NCBI GenBank assembly: GCA_035289205.1
Contig: DATDXV010000011.1
Coordinates: 1 to 36,086 of the forward strand
Length of the DNA: 36,086 bases
From: DATDXV01 sp035289205
GTDB taxonomy: Archaea > Aenigmatarchaeota > Aenigmatarchaeia > Aenigmatarchaeales > DATDXV01
Reading direction: 5' to 3'
Below are positions 23,749-30,805 of this stretch, in pieces. A model generated the notes under the pieces. It was not told the origin of the DNA. It searched no databases and worked only from the letters and a program-made list of their open reading frames with translations. Position 1 is the stretch's first letter. Each line of letters starts with the position of its first letter. Position numbers and translations under genes: made by a program.

Positions 23749-26393
23749 GAAAGGGAGACCATCTGGCCTGATATTCCATTATGGACAAACTGCAGGCCGG
23801 AAGATTTGCAGCTTGCGCAAATGCCGGACAGAGGCGGAATGGAGAACATGGCGCCGCAGCTGCTGCAGCTTATTCCATCGAAGTCCTTCAGAGTGATATC
23901 CTTCCTTGATCCATTGCCGAATACCCCTGCCAGCGTATGCTGCTTGAATCCATGGACAATCTCATTTCTGGAAATTCCGCATGCCTCGAAGATCCTCTCT
24001 AGTGGAGGCAGTATCTGATTTTCAATGTAGTATTCTGGATCTATCTGCAGTTTGTTCTTCTTTACGTAATCAGGGTCCTCTGCCCTTTTGGAAAGCAGTT
24101 GGTCCCCCTTTACTATTACATATCCGATCCTCTCTCCTACCACATCGCGCCTCGTCGGATCCCTTTCCATTATCTTCTTCATTACCTCGACATGGGGCTG
24201 GATGCCTTTGTACGATGACGGCATCTTTGTAACGCCCTTTATGATAACCAGCTTTTCGACATCAACTGAGCCGCTGACAACATCACGCACAATGCCCCTC
24301 GCATAGTTGAGGGCCTTGTTGATATCCCCCTCTTTCAGGATTATTTCCAGGACAGTCTTCGATGCCTCTGATGTCAGCGTGCACCAGTCACGCCTCACAG
24401 TCTCTATTCCTTTCATGTCTATACCCTCCCTCCAGCCGAGCGGAGTTTTTTCAAAGTACCAGCCTGCATAGCGCTTCTTTGTAAGAATAATTATTGTTTT
24501 GAATATCTTCTCGAACTTCAGCTGCAGCCCTTCCAGCTGGGATGTTACGAAATTGGCTATCTCCTCTCCCAGCTTCTGCGCCTCCTCCATGTCTGTTATA
24601 TTGCATTTCATGAAAAGCGAATCGGTGTCTCCAGCAATGACCTTCACAGGATACGACTTCTCTACAAGATTTTTTGTGAACTCCAGGTTCTCCCTTCCCC
24701 ATCCTGTGATTGCGGCAGCTACCTGCGGGTTATGAAAACGCGCGGCTGCGAATCCTATGTAGCCCCACAGGGAAACAGTCATTCCCTTCAGCGCATACTG
24801 CTTTGCCTCCAGTATTCTTCTCTTCTCTGGATCTGACTCCCTTCTGGCCTGCTCCCGCACAGCAGCCCTGCTCTTGAAAAGGAAGTCTGCAACATAAGGC
24901 AGCACACCCTGCCTTACTTCAGGCTTGACAAATTTTATGTTTCCAGGGGCCGTCATATGAGGAACATCCTCATCTTTCAGGAGAAGCGTGGTCGTGCAGA
25001 TGTTTCTGGATCTGATGAGGGAGGGATATAGGGAAGTGAAATCAAGAACAAGAACCGAGCAGTCCTTATGCAGTCCTATTGCAGGCTCCAGTACTAGAGC
25101 CCCTTTGAGATCGCTCCTCTCGCCATAGTTTATAGAAGGCTTAGGTGGCATCAGGATGTTTCTCTTCTTGACCTCATGGAAGAGCGCCATCTCATGCCTT
25201 GCTGACTGCCCGCCGATAACATCCTGAAGCAGCAGCCCGCTGAGCTTGGCAGTTTCTATGAACTTGTCCATATCCACAAGCTTTCTGGTTATGACAAGCT
25301 TCAGGGCAAGCTCTGCATCTCTTCTGGAATATTCAACCAGCCTCTGCAGATCCTCAAGCCCGCCGCTCTTCCAGATACGGATAAGCTCATTGTGATTCAT
25401 CTCAAGCTTGTCCATTCCCAGCGTGGCTTTTGCCACAGTCGAAAGGTCGTTTCTCTTGAATCTGATGGGCTGGTCATAGATGGAAAGGTTTTTGATTATG
25501 AAATAGGGATCTATAACTACTCTCCCCAGAACAGGCGTGACTTGGTACTGTCCAAACTTTCTTGTGAACGGAACCTTGTCGCCGCGCCCGATGTTTTTGC
25601 TGAGACCGTTCGCATCCAGCCTGTCCAGTATGTATGGTATGTCGAAATTTTGGATGTTGTATCCGCAAAGAATGTCTGGGTCATATGTTTTAATTATCTC
25701 CAAAAACTTCTCCAGCATCTCCTTTTCTCCGTCAAAAACTGTTGCGTCCTTTAGCTGTTTTCTCTTTGCAACAAGAACCATATTCTCCCTCCCTTGGTAC
25801 GAGGGGGAAAATGCGAGCGATATCATTATTATCTGGTCCTTAGAGGATTCTGGAATAGTATTTTCTTTATGGATGCACTCTATGTCAAAAGACAGGTACT
25901 TGAGCGGTGCGTTCTTGAGGGCCTCAATGGGAACAATTGTATCCGCATCGAAAGCCCTGCATGTAACCGTGTTGGTGTTTGTAGGCCTTCCGTGCGCCTC
26001 CATCCAAGACATTCCTCTCAGGCCGAAATCAACCATGAAGCGGTACTTGAAAAGCACATCAGCCTCGTACGGGTCTGCCCACTTCCTGAAGAATTCCCTG
26101 ATCTCAGGAACTTTCGAGGGGTCGCGCCCTGTGATCTTCAGGACATCCACAGGATCTTTGTGGTATCCGATCGGCAAAATTCTCTTGACAATTTCTGCCT
26201 GCAGCCCGTTCTTCTCTGCCTCATATACAAGATCATGGACAGAAACGTCTTTTCTAGGAAGGAGGTAGAAGTAGGGAAGGTACTTGTCATAGAAGATGCA
26301 AACGCTGCTCCCGTCCTCTGTCTTGCAGAATATCCTTAGCAGGGGCTTGTTGTTTAGCACCGTATAATCGCAATCAAAAATCTGGAGTTTCAT
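23745..26393 (-). CDS. polB: Family B DNA polymerase with C-terminal zinc ribbon
   Basis: Replicative or repair DNA polymerase with proofreading, 882 residues from Met 26393; the upstream in-frame start at 26408 lacks promoter support. The exonuclease motifs are intact: FDIE at 169-172, YNIQNFD at 245-251 and YSRRD at 355-359. Polymerase motif A is DFTSLYPS at 451-458 and motif C is GDTDS at 588-592, both with catalytic aspartates. Motif B is unusual: the standard K-x3-N-S-x-Y-G reads K536-GMT-V-S-L-W-G544, with Val for Asn and Trp for Tyr. KKRYAGWYF is normal. The tail carries C843, C846, C859 and C862 (CxxC-x12-CxxC), a zinc ribbon. It lies 39 nt downstream of the DP1 homologue, with its own TATA box. 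Confidence 0.95.
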   Translation of the reverse strand: MKLQIFDCDYTVLNNKPLLRIFCKTEDGSSVCIFYDKYLPYFYLLPRKDVSVHDLVYEAEKNGLQAEIVKRILPIGYHKDPVDVLKITGRDPSKVPEIREFFRKWADPYEADVLFKYRFMVDFGLRGMSWMEAHGRPTNTNTVTCRAFDADTIVPIEALKNAPLKYLSFDIECIHKENTIPESSKDQIIMISLAFSPSYQGRENMVLVAKRKQLKDATVFDGEKEMLEKFLEIIKTYDPDILCGYNIQNFDIPYILDRLDANGLSKNIGRGDKVPFTRKFGQYQVTPVLGRVVIDPYFIIKNLSIYDQPIRFKRNDLSTVAKATLGMDKLEMNHNELIRIWKSGGLEDLQRLVEYSRRDAELALKLVITRKLVDMDKFIETAKLSGLLLQDVIGGQSARHEMALFHEVKKRNILMPPKPSINYGERSDLKGALVLEPAIGLHKDCSVLVLDFTSLYPSLIRSRNICTTTLLLKDEDVPHMTAPGNIKFVKPEVRQGVLPYVADFLFKSRAAVREQARRESDPEKRRILEAKQYALKGMTVSLWGYIGFAAARFHNPQVAAAITGWGRENLEFTKNLVEKSYPVKVIAGDTDSLFMKCNITDMEEAQKLGEEIANFVTSQLEGLQLKFEKIFKTIIILTKKRYAGWYFEKTPLGWREGIDMKGIETVRRDWCTLTSEASKTVLEIILKEGDINKALNYARGIVRDVVSGSVDVEKLVIIKGVTKMPSSYKGIQPHVEVMKKIMERDPTRRDVVGERIGYVIVKGDQLLSKRAEDPDYVKKNKLQIDPEYYIENQILPPLERIFEACGISRNEIVHGFKQHTLAGVFGNGSRKDITLKDFDGISCSSCGAMFSIPPLSGICASCKSSGLQFVHNGISGQMVSLS

Positions 26394-26413
26394 TATTCGA
26401 GTTCGCAACGAAG

Positions 26414-26424
26414 AAATATAAGAC
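26414..26424 (-). promoter_or_regulatory. TATA box for polB
   Basis: On the minus strand GTCTTATATTT is centred 26 nt upstream of the ATG at 26393, inside the 39-nt gap after the DP1 homologue. PolB can therefore be made from a leaderless mRNA as well as by read-through. Confidence 0.55.
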
Positions 26425-26432
26425 TATCTGCT

Positions 26433-27389
26433 CTACATAACAAACGAAATTTCCCGGTTTTTCAGGTTTATTATGTTCTGCGTTTGGATGAAGGTTATGC
26501 CCTTGTAGTTGGGAACCGTTGGTATGTCGGTTACCACGATGTCCGGAATGTCCTTCAGCAAGAAAAATGCGTGCTTGGTCCTGAGAAATCTTTTCTTTAT
26601 CATATCCAGCGGGTTCTGGCCCAAAACAAACAGAACTCTTATGCCGTTTATTTCAACCATGGAGGGGTTGGTTATCGGCACGATGTTATTTTTCACCCGC
26701 TTCTTGTCGGAGAGGAGGAAAACCGTTCCAGCTGCGAACTCCTCCGCTATCTTCTCGTCCAATGCAAACAGAAAATCCACGGAGTTCCTTCCTGTTCGCA
26801 TGCTGGTGATAAAGCCCAATGACACGTCAGCATTGGTCAGCTTAGGTTCCTGAATTGGGATGTCGGGGTGCACTATATTCTCAACTCGAAAGACATTGTT
26901 GGAAAGCTCTCCCGTCAGCACAACTACATCCTCCTCCCTTAGCCTTGATCCTATGTCCTTGCTTGCACTGGCCTGAAGTTTTCCGGTGGGATCCTCAACA
27001 TCCAGAAGATATCCCCCGTCGCTTTCGCTGATTTTCCAGATATTTCCTATTATTGAAAGTTTTCCGTCTTCACATTTGTTTATTGAAACGAGCTTTTCGT
27101 TCCCGATCCTTTCCGCAAGCAGGCCCTGGAGAAAATTATATTTTTCATTCACAGACCTGACAAAATCATTTATTGTAAATCTTTTCTTTACATCCAGTGT
27201 GTTGATTATTCTGTAATCATGCGATTTGAGAAATCTCGCAAGAAGGTCTTCAGAAAGAACCAGGGGCCTTTCATCCTCCACAAGCTTGATTATCCTGCTT
27301 ATGTCAGGGCCGCGGAGCCCTTCCAGAAATCTTGCCGCGCCAGGCGTCACCAGAACTCCTAGGCTTGTAAACTGTTCATGAGGAAACAT
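26433..27389 (-). CDS. Shortened PolD small-subunit (DP1) homologue lacking phosphodiesterase motifs
   Basis: At 318 residues it is well below the roughly 450-620 of typical DP1. Residues 10-60 resemble the helical N-terminal region. Residues 105-180 form an OB fold (IIGNIWKISESDGGYLLDVE to NIVHPDIPI), as in DP1 and eukaryotic polymerase B subunits. The calcineurin-like domain follows but is degenerate: the usual SDxHxG metal motif reads ITSMRTGR near 194-201; the GD and GNHD segment is missing; the HG motif after NPSMVEINGIRVL reads LGQ; and GHxH after PDI reads DIPTV. Hence no nuclease activity is expected, and a structural role is likely. It starts 6 nt after the cdc6 stop and precedes polB. 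It could be the only DP1 of the genome or an extra paralogue. Confidence 0.8.
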   Translation of the reverse strand: MFPHEQFTSLGVLVTPGAARFLEGLRGPDISRIIKLVEDERPLVLSEDLLARFLKSHDYRIINTLDVKKRFTINDFVRSVNEKYNFLQGLLAERIGNEKLVSINKCEDGKLSIIGNIWKISESDGGYLLDVEDPTGKLQASASKDIGSRLREEDVVVLTGELSNNVFRVENIVHPDIPIQEPKLTNADVSLGFITSMRTGRNSVDFLFALDEKIAEEFAAGTVFLLSDKKRVKNNIVPITNPSMVEINGIRVLFVLGQNPLDMIKKRFLRTKHAFFLLKDIPDIVVTDIPTVPNYKGITFIQTQNIINLKNREISFVM

Positions 27390-27395
27390 AATAAC

Positions 27396-28616
27396 CTAGA
27401 AGTATTGTGACAGCGCAGCTTTAAGTCTCTTATGAACAGAATCGGAAAGCGGAAGGGACACAACCCTTGTTCTTCCGTACCTTCCATGCGATACAATTCT
27501 TGACGAAATTATCCCGAACATGTCAAGCTCTGCTATCAGATCAGAAACTCTTCTCTGTGTAAGCTCCCGGAGCCCGCTTGCCTTGCAGAGCTCCCTATAC
27601 AGATCAATTATTTCAGAGGTCTCGATCTCCCTTCTTCCGCCCTCTATATGTTTCATTATGGCCCATAAGACAATCTGGCTCTGCCTTGGCTGCGCCTTTA
27701 CGATCTCGACAACCCTGTCAGTGTCTATCCTCTCCTCTGCCAGATCAACATGCCTGATTTCTATCTTCCGGTCGCCCGCTCTCTCAGCAAGCTCTCCAGC
27801 AACCCTAAGCAGGTCAAGGGCTCTCCTTGCATCCCCATGCTCCTGGGCGGCAAGGGCAGAGCATTTTTCTATTACCCCGTCCGCAATCGCTCCAACCTCA
27901 AATGCGATGTAAGCCCTTTCCTTCAGGATCTCTTGAAGCTGCACCGCATTGTAGGGGGCAAAAACCAATTCTTCTTCGCCCAAAGAGCTCCTTACCCTCG
28001 GGTCAAGATTCTCTATGAATGCAAGATTATTGGTAATTCCTATGATCGAAAGCCTGCTTTTCTTCAATTCATGATTGGCCCTGGTGATATTATATAGTAT
28101 CTCATCACCCACTCTCTCAACCAGATTGTCTATCTCATCAACGATAAGTATGACTGTTCTCTCCTCCTCATCTAATGCTTTGAAGAACATAGAATATAGC
28201 TGGTCTGTCGGAAGGCCTGTGAAGGGAACTTCCTTGCCGAACTGGGACATGAGATGGGACAGTACACGATACTCTGTGTCTGCAACCTTCTTCATCTTGC
28301 AGTTGATGTAGAAGGTCTTTGCCTTGTAGGATGTCTGAACACTTGCCCTCTCCAGCTCATCCAAAACCATCTTCGCAACAAGCGTCTTGCCGGTCCCAGT
28401 CCTCCCATAGATAAAAACATTGCTAGGCTTCCCTCCCTTTAAGGCGGGGGCAACTATTCTTCCAAGATCCGCTATCTGCTTTTCCCTGTGTGGAATCCTA
28501 TTAGGAGTGAAAGAGGCGGAGAGTATGGTTCTATTGGAAAAAAGAGGCTGGCTCTCAAGATATTTTGAGAAGAGCTGTGAAGTGACAGTATTAGCTTGTG
28601 GTGATAAAACATCCAT
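27396..28616 (-). CDS. cdc6: Orc1/Cdc6 origin recognition and helicase-loading ATPase
   Basis: Binds origin repeats and recruits the MCM helicase. Of several in-frame starts I chose Met 28616 (MDVLSPQANT; 406 residues, family-typical). GGAGGT lies at an ideal distance upstream and a TATA box at 28664-28675 would leave a short leader; the frame further upstream runs into the promoter and origin. The AAA+ domain has Walker A GRTGTGKT at 71-78, Walker B ILIVDEID at 156-163, sensor 1 IIGITNN and sensor 2 GDARRALDLLR. The C-terminal 90 residues form a winged helix that contacts origin DNA. It lies immediately beside a probable origin and heads an apparent cdc6-DP1 operon (6-nt gap). Confidence 0.95.
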   Translation of the reverse strand: MDVLSPQANTVTSQLFSKYLESQPLFSNRTILSASFTPNRIPHREKQIADLGRIVAPALKGGKPSNVFIYGRTGTGKTLVAKMVLDELERASVQTSYKAKTFYINCKMKKVADTEYRVLSHLMSQFGKEVPFTGLPTDQLYSMFFKALDEEERTVILIVDEIDNLVERVGDEILYNITRANHELKKSRLSIIGITNNLAFIENLDPRVRSSLGEEELVFAPYNAVQLQEILKERAYIAFEVGAIADGVIEKCSALAAQEHGDARRALDLLRVAGELAERAGDRKIEIRHVDLAEERIDTDRVVEIVKAQPRQSQIVLWAIMKHIEGGRREIETSEIIDLYRELCKASGLRELTQRRVSDLIAELDMFGIISSRIVSHGRYGRTRVVSLPLSDSVHKRLKAALSQYF

Positions 28617-28663
28617 GCGAACAACCTCCATTTCCTTTGAAGTAGAATGATAGAAGGCGTTAC

Positions 28664-28675
28664 CATATAAATATC
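28664..28675 (-). promoter_or_regulatory. TATA box of cdc6
   Basis: On the minus strand GATATTTATATGG (28664-28676) would start transcription near 28642, leaving a leader of about 26 nt with the GGAGGT ribosome binding site at 28622-28627. The nearest ORB-like dyad lies only about 20 nt upstream, so Orc1/Cdc6 binding there could repress its own gene. Confidence 0.6.
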
Positions 28676-28689
28676 TAACTTCACGTGAA

Positions 28690-28716
28690 CCCCATCGTTT
28701 CCTATGGAAACATGGG
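28690..28716 (-). promoter_or_regulatory. ORB-like element 1
   Basis: The core GTTTCCTATGGAAAC (28697-28711) is a perfect dyad. Read on the minus strand it continues GATGGGG, so TTTCCATAGGAAACGATGGGG matches the dyad-plus-G-string layout of archaeal origin recognition boxes. It is the strongest of the three and the closest to the cdc6 promoter. Confidence 0.7.
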
Positions 28717-28762
28717 AATTTACGAGTAAAATGAAGAAAAATGTTCATATGAAAGACATTGA

Positions 28763-28780
28763 CCCCTGTTTCCTATGGAG
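28763..28780 (-). promoter_or_regulatory. ORB-like element 2
   Basis: On the minus strand CTCCATAGGAAACAGGGG has the same orientation as element 1 and keeps the TCCATAGGAAAC half with its G-string. The other half of the dyad is degenerate, as in mini-ORBs. Confidence 0.65.
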
Positions 28781-28815
28781 ATTTTTATAACACCCCTTGC
28801 CTTCTTTAGGACTTT

Positions 28816-28830
28816 GTTTCTCTAGGAAAC
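28816..28830. promoter_or_regulatory. ORB-like dyad 3 (weaker)
   Basis: GTTTC-TCTAG-GAAAC is an inverted repeat similar to the other two but with a longer spacer and no G-string directly beside it. It is the element closest to the AT-rich stretch. Confidence 0.45.
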
Positions 28831-28853
28831 TCAAGATACTACTACCTATACTT

Positions 28854-28903
28854 CCTATAACAATGTTATAATTATAATTATAACAATAATTAATAATGTA
28901 AAT
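28854..28903. other. AT-rich duplex-unwinding element
   Basis: About 50 nt with only a handful of G or C. It includes the inverted repeat TATAAC-AAT-GTTATA (28856-28870) and the perfect palindrome TTATAATTATAATTATAA (28866-28883). Position next to the ORB-like dyads suggests the site where the duplex first melts. Confidence 0.65.
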
Positions 28904-28928
28904 CATGTTCGACAAGAAATAGGGGGGT

Positions 28929-29645
28929 CTAGGAGTAGTTTCTTCTCAATATCTGTTTAACGTTCTCTGCATTGACTGTTTTTAGAACAGCGAGCGGTAT
29001 GCCTTCAATGTCAGCTATCCTCTTTGCAAGCGGATCTGCTGAACCACTGCCGCTCTCAACTATAACGAGGGCAGGCCTAAGGTTTGTTACCTTTATTGCC
29101 ACAAGGGAGGTCCTTCCAGTATTTGTGCCTACAAAAATCAGGGCTCTCTTGCTTGTTGCTCCATAGAGCTTTACAAGCTCAAAGGCAGGCATCTCTACTA
29201 TTGCCTTCGCCCCGTCCACAATCGTATAACCATTGACCTCCTTTTCCGAATCGCCTGTGACCAGATTGGCTCCAAGTGTCCTGCAGAAATCTTTGACGGA
29301 AACAGCTTTATTGAATTCCATTATGTCGATAACAGCATCAGAATACGCGTTCTTCCCGGAAATATTGCCGAACTCCCTTACAACATTGCCCCCTTCCCTC
29401 TCATCGCACGAGATTAGCGCGTTAACAATCTTCTTTATTACCTTTGAGCCTGGAGAACTCCTCCTCCCCTTCTCATAGTCGGAAATAACAGATGGCATCA
29501 TCTTCATCTCATCGGCAAGTTTCCTCTGCGAAATCTTGAATATCCCTCTCCACTTCTGTATTGTCTTGCCAGGAGAGGGGCTCATAACTATTTCTCCTGC
29601 AATTTTATTTGCCAGACTTTCCCTATCGACTTCTTTCTTATCCAT
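28929..29645 (-). CDS. Archaeal XRE-type HTH transcriptional regulator (COG1709-like)
   Basis: A 238-residue two-part protein. Residues 1-75 hold an XRE helix-turn-helix: KIAGEIVMSPSPGKTIQKWR leads into ISQRKLADEMKMMPSVISDYEKGRRSSPG. Residues 110-238 form an alpha/beta domain with DSEKEVNGYTIVDGAKAIVE, ALIFVGTNTGRTSLVAIKV and VIVESGSGSADPLAKRIADI, matching the conserved archaeal COG1709 group, whose ligand is unknown. It is leaderless, with a TATA box at 29666-29676. It ends just beside the origin's AT-rich stretch, so its 3' end borders the initiation site. Confidence 0.85.
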   Translation of the reverse strand: MDKKEVDRESLANKIAGEIVMSPSPGKTIQKWRGIFKISQRKLADEMKMMPSVISDYEKGRRSSPGSKVIKKIVNALISCDEREGGNVVREFGNISGKNAYSDAVIDIMEFNKAVSVKDFCRTLGANLVTGDSEKEVNGYTIVDGAKAIVEMPAFELVKLYGATSKRALIFVGTNTGRTSLVAIKVTNLRPALVIVESGSGSADPLAKRIADIEGIPLAVLKTVNAENVKQILRRNYS

Positions 29646-29665
29646 ACATAGACTATTGCCGTAGA

Positions 29666-29720
29666 GTATTATAAGCTTTACCCATTATGTCGTATTCTGA
29701 AGAAAACATAACTTTAAATG
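29666..29720. promoter_or_regulatory. Divergent promoters for the XRE regulator and the CBS protein
   Basis: On the minus strand GCTTATAATAC (29665-29675) is centred 26 nt from the ATG at 29645. On the plus strand ACTTTAAATG (29711-29720) is centred 27 nt from the ATG at 29743. Both genes look leaderless. Confidence 0.6.
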
Positions 29721-29742
29721 TCTGGCATTTTCATTCTAAAAT

Positions 29743-30291
29743 ATGCCGACAGATATCAAAGTAAAAGATGCAATGGTTAACAGGGTTGTTACCGCCAAAC
29801 CCGAGCAGAGTGTGGAAGAGGGAGCCAAGATAATGAAGGAGGAGGATGTCGGGCTTCTTGTCATAATGGAGGGAAAGACGCCTGTCGGTGTTGTTACGAG
29901 GGAGGATGTGGTGACCAAGATAACTGCAAAGGACAGGTCGGCATCAACAATAAGGCTGAAAGAGATCATGTCATCTCCTGTCATTGCTATCGAACCGTCC
30001 AGGGACATAGCAGATGCAGCGCGCCTGATGGTCAAGCATGGTTTCGAAAGGCTTCCGGTCATGCAGGCAGGGAAGCTGGTTGGAATACTTTCCGACAGGG
30101 AGATAGCGAAGACCGCTCCGGCAGCGATAGAGATTCTAAGGGAGAGGTTGTTCGCGGAGGAGGAGGGCGAAGGCGTGCCTGAAGCAACCGAGGGCGAATG
30201 CGAGCTCTGCGGAAATTTCAACGAAGAGCTGAAGATGATCAATGGAAAATGGGTCTGTTCCTCCTGCGAAGAAGAGGCGGCAGAGCTATGA
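29743..30291 (+). CDS. CBS-domain pair protein with C-terminal zinc ribbon
   Basis: A 182-residue protein with two CBS repeats: residues 5-60 (KVKDAMVNRVVTAKPEQSVE to GVVTREDVV) and 70-125 (LKEIMSSPVIAIEPSRDIAD to GILSDREIA). Such pairs bind adenine nucleotides and act as energy or cofactor sensors. After an acidic linker comes a small zinc ribbon with C153, C156, C172 and C175 (CELC and CSSC), which may bind nucleic acid or a partner. A stand-alone CBS pair with a ribbon is common in archaea and its target is usually unknown. It lies upstream of a thioredoxin-like gene and the 2-oxoacid dehydrogenase operon. Confidence 0.88.
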   Translation: MPTDIKVKDAMVNRVVTAKPEQSVEEGAKIMKEEDVGLLVIMEGKTPVGVVTREDVVTKITAKDRSASTIRLKEIMSSPVIAIEPSRDIADAARLMVKHGFERLPVMQAGKLVGILSDREIAKTAPAAIEILRERLFAEEEGEGVPEATEGECELCGNFNEELKMINGKWVCSSCEEEAAEL

Positions 30292-30431
30292 GAATCTGCT
30301 CTTCTAATAAATATTTTCAAGACATAAAGGATTTTCTAAAAACAGCAAAGAATAAAGATAGGATTTTGCTTCCAAATATGGATTTTTCCGGAGAGAACTC
30401 AGAATCTGCCAGAAAGGAGCTTGCAATTTGA
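30288..30431 (+). CDS. Possible 47-residue protein overlapping the CBS gene
   Basis: An ATG overlapping the CBS stop codon (ATGA) opens a 47-codon frame beginning MRICSSNKYFQDIKDFLKTA and ending ARKELAI. The overlap resembles the translational coupling seen elsewhere in the window and the composition is protein-like (Lys, Asp and Phe rich). I recognise no family and the length is marginal, so chance is possible. The remaining 80 nt to the next gene contain only a promoter. Confidence 0.35.
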   Translation: MRICSSNKYFQDIKDFLKTAKNKDRILLPNMDFSGENSESARKELAI

Positions 30432-30481
30432 TTGCTTTATAGAAAAGTTCCTGCCGTTAGAAGACCTAAATAAAATGTAAT

Positions 30482-30492
30482 CATTAAATACA
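30482..30492 (+). promoter_or_regulatory. TATA box for the thioredoxin-like gene
   Basis: CATTAAATACA is centred 26 nt before the ATG at 30513, giving a leaderless mRNA. Confidence 0.55.
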
Positions 30493-30512
30493 ACTTCTCG
30501 ACAATATTCTAC

Positions 30513-30776
30513 ATGTCATATCTTATAATGTTCTACGGTACAGAATGCACGCACTGCCATACGATGGACCCTCTTGTAGACAAGCTTGAGAAAGAAATCA
30601 AAATCAAGGTTGATCGCCTGGAGGTCTGGCACAACCAGAAGAACGCCAAAATATTCGCGCAGCTTCCCAGGGGCAGATGCCTGGGTGTCCCTTTCTTCAT
30701 AAACAAGAAGACAGACAAGATAATATGCGGTGAGACCTCCTACGAGAACCTTAAGAAATGGGCGCAAGGGAAATAG
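30513..30776 (+). CDS. Small thioredoxin/glutaredoxin-fold protein
   Basis: An 87-residue protein with MFYGTECTHCHTMDPLVDKL, a strand followed by the redox motif CTHC (C12 and C15) and a helix. Later GVPFFINKKTDK supplies the cis-proline of the thioredoxin fold. It has no signal peptide, so it is cytosolic. It is shorter than thioredoxin (about 105) and closer to archaeal glutaredoxin-like proteins. A role in thiol or disulfide exchange is likely. Its end lies inside the region from which the dehydrogenase operon is transcribed, so functional linkage is possible but not shown. Confidence 0.8.
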   Translation: MSYLIMFYGTECTHCHTMDPLVDKLEKEIKIKVDRLEVWHNQKNAKIFAQLPRGRCLGVPFFINKKTDKIICGETSYENLKKWAQGK

Positions 30777-30786
30777 TTTTTATACC
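30776..30786 (+). promoter_or_regulatory. TATA box for the 2-oxoacid dehydrogenase operon
   Basis: GTTTTTATACC overlaps the stop of the preceding gene and is centred about 25 nt before the ATG at 30806. This decides the start of the E1 alpha gene. Confidence 0.65.
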
Positions 30787-30805
30787 AGATTCTCCAATAG
30801 CTACT

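Larger units (their letters stand above)
28681..28910. other. Probable chromosomal replication origin (oriC)
   Basis: This gene-free stretch upstream of cdc6 contains three dyad elements of the type GTTTCC-N-GGAAAC, two with adjacent C/G strings like archaeal origin recognition boxes, followed by a stretch of about 50 nt with almost no G or C. Linkage to cdc6, the ORB-like repeats and an unwinding element are the three usual signs of an archaeal origin. The individual elements are listed separately. Activity is inferred. Confidence 0.75.

Noticed and set aside
25537..26268. A 243-codon open frame antisense to polB
   Set aside because: It covers the exonuclease domain of PolB on the other strand, has no promoter and shows Ser/Phe-rich composition typical of antisense frames.
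28617..28748. Extension of the cdc6 protein to an in-frame start at 28748
   Set aside because: The extra residues are translated from the promoter and an ORB-like dyad, have no family similarity, and the ATG at 28616 has both an SD and suitable TATA spacing.
28854..28903. AT-rich repeats as a CRISPR leader or simple promoter
   Set aside because: There are no spaced direct repeats, and the position between ORB-like dyads and a gene end fits an unwinding element better.
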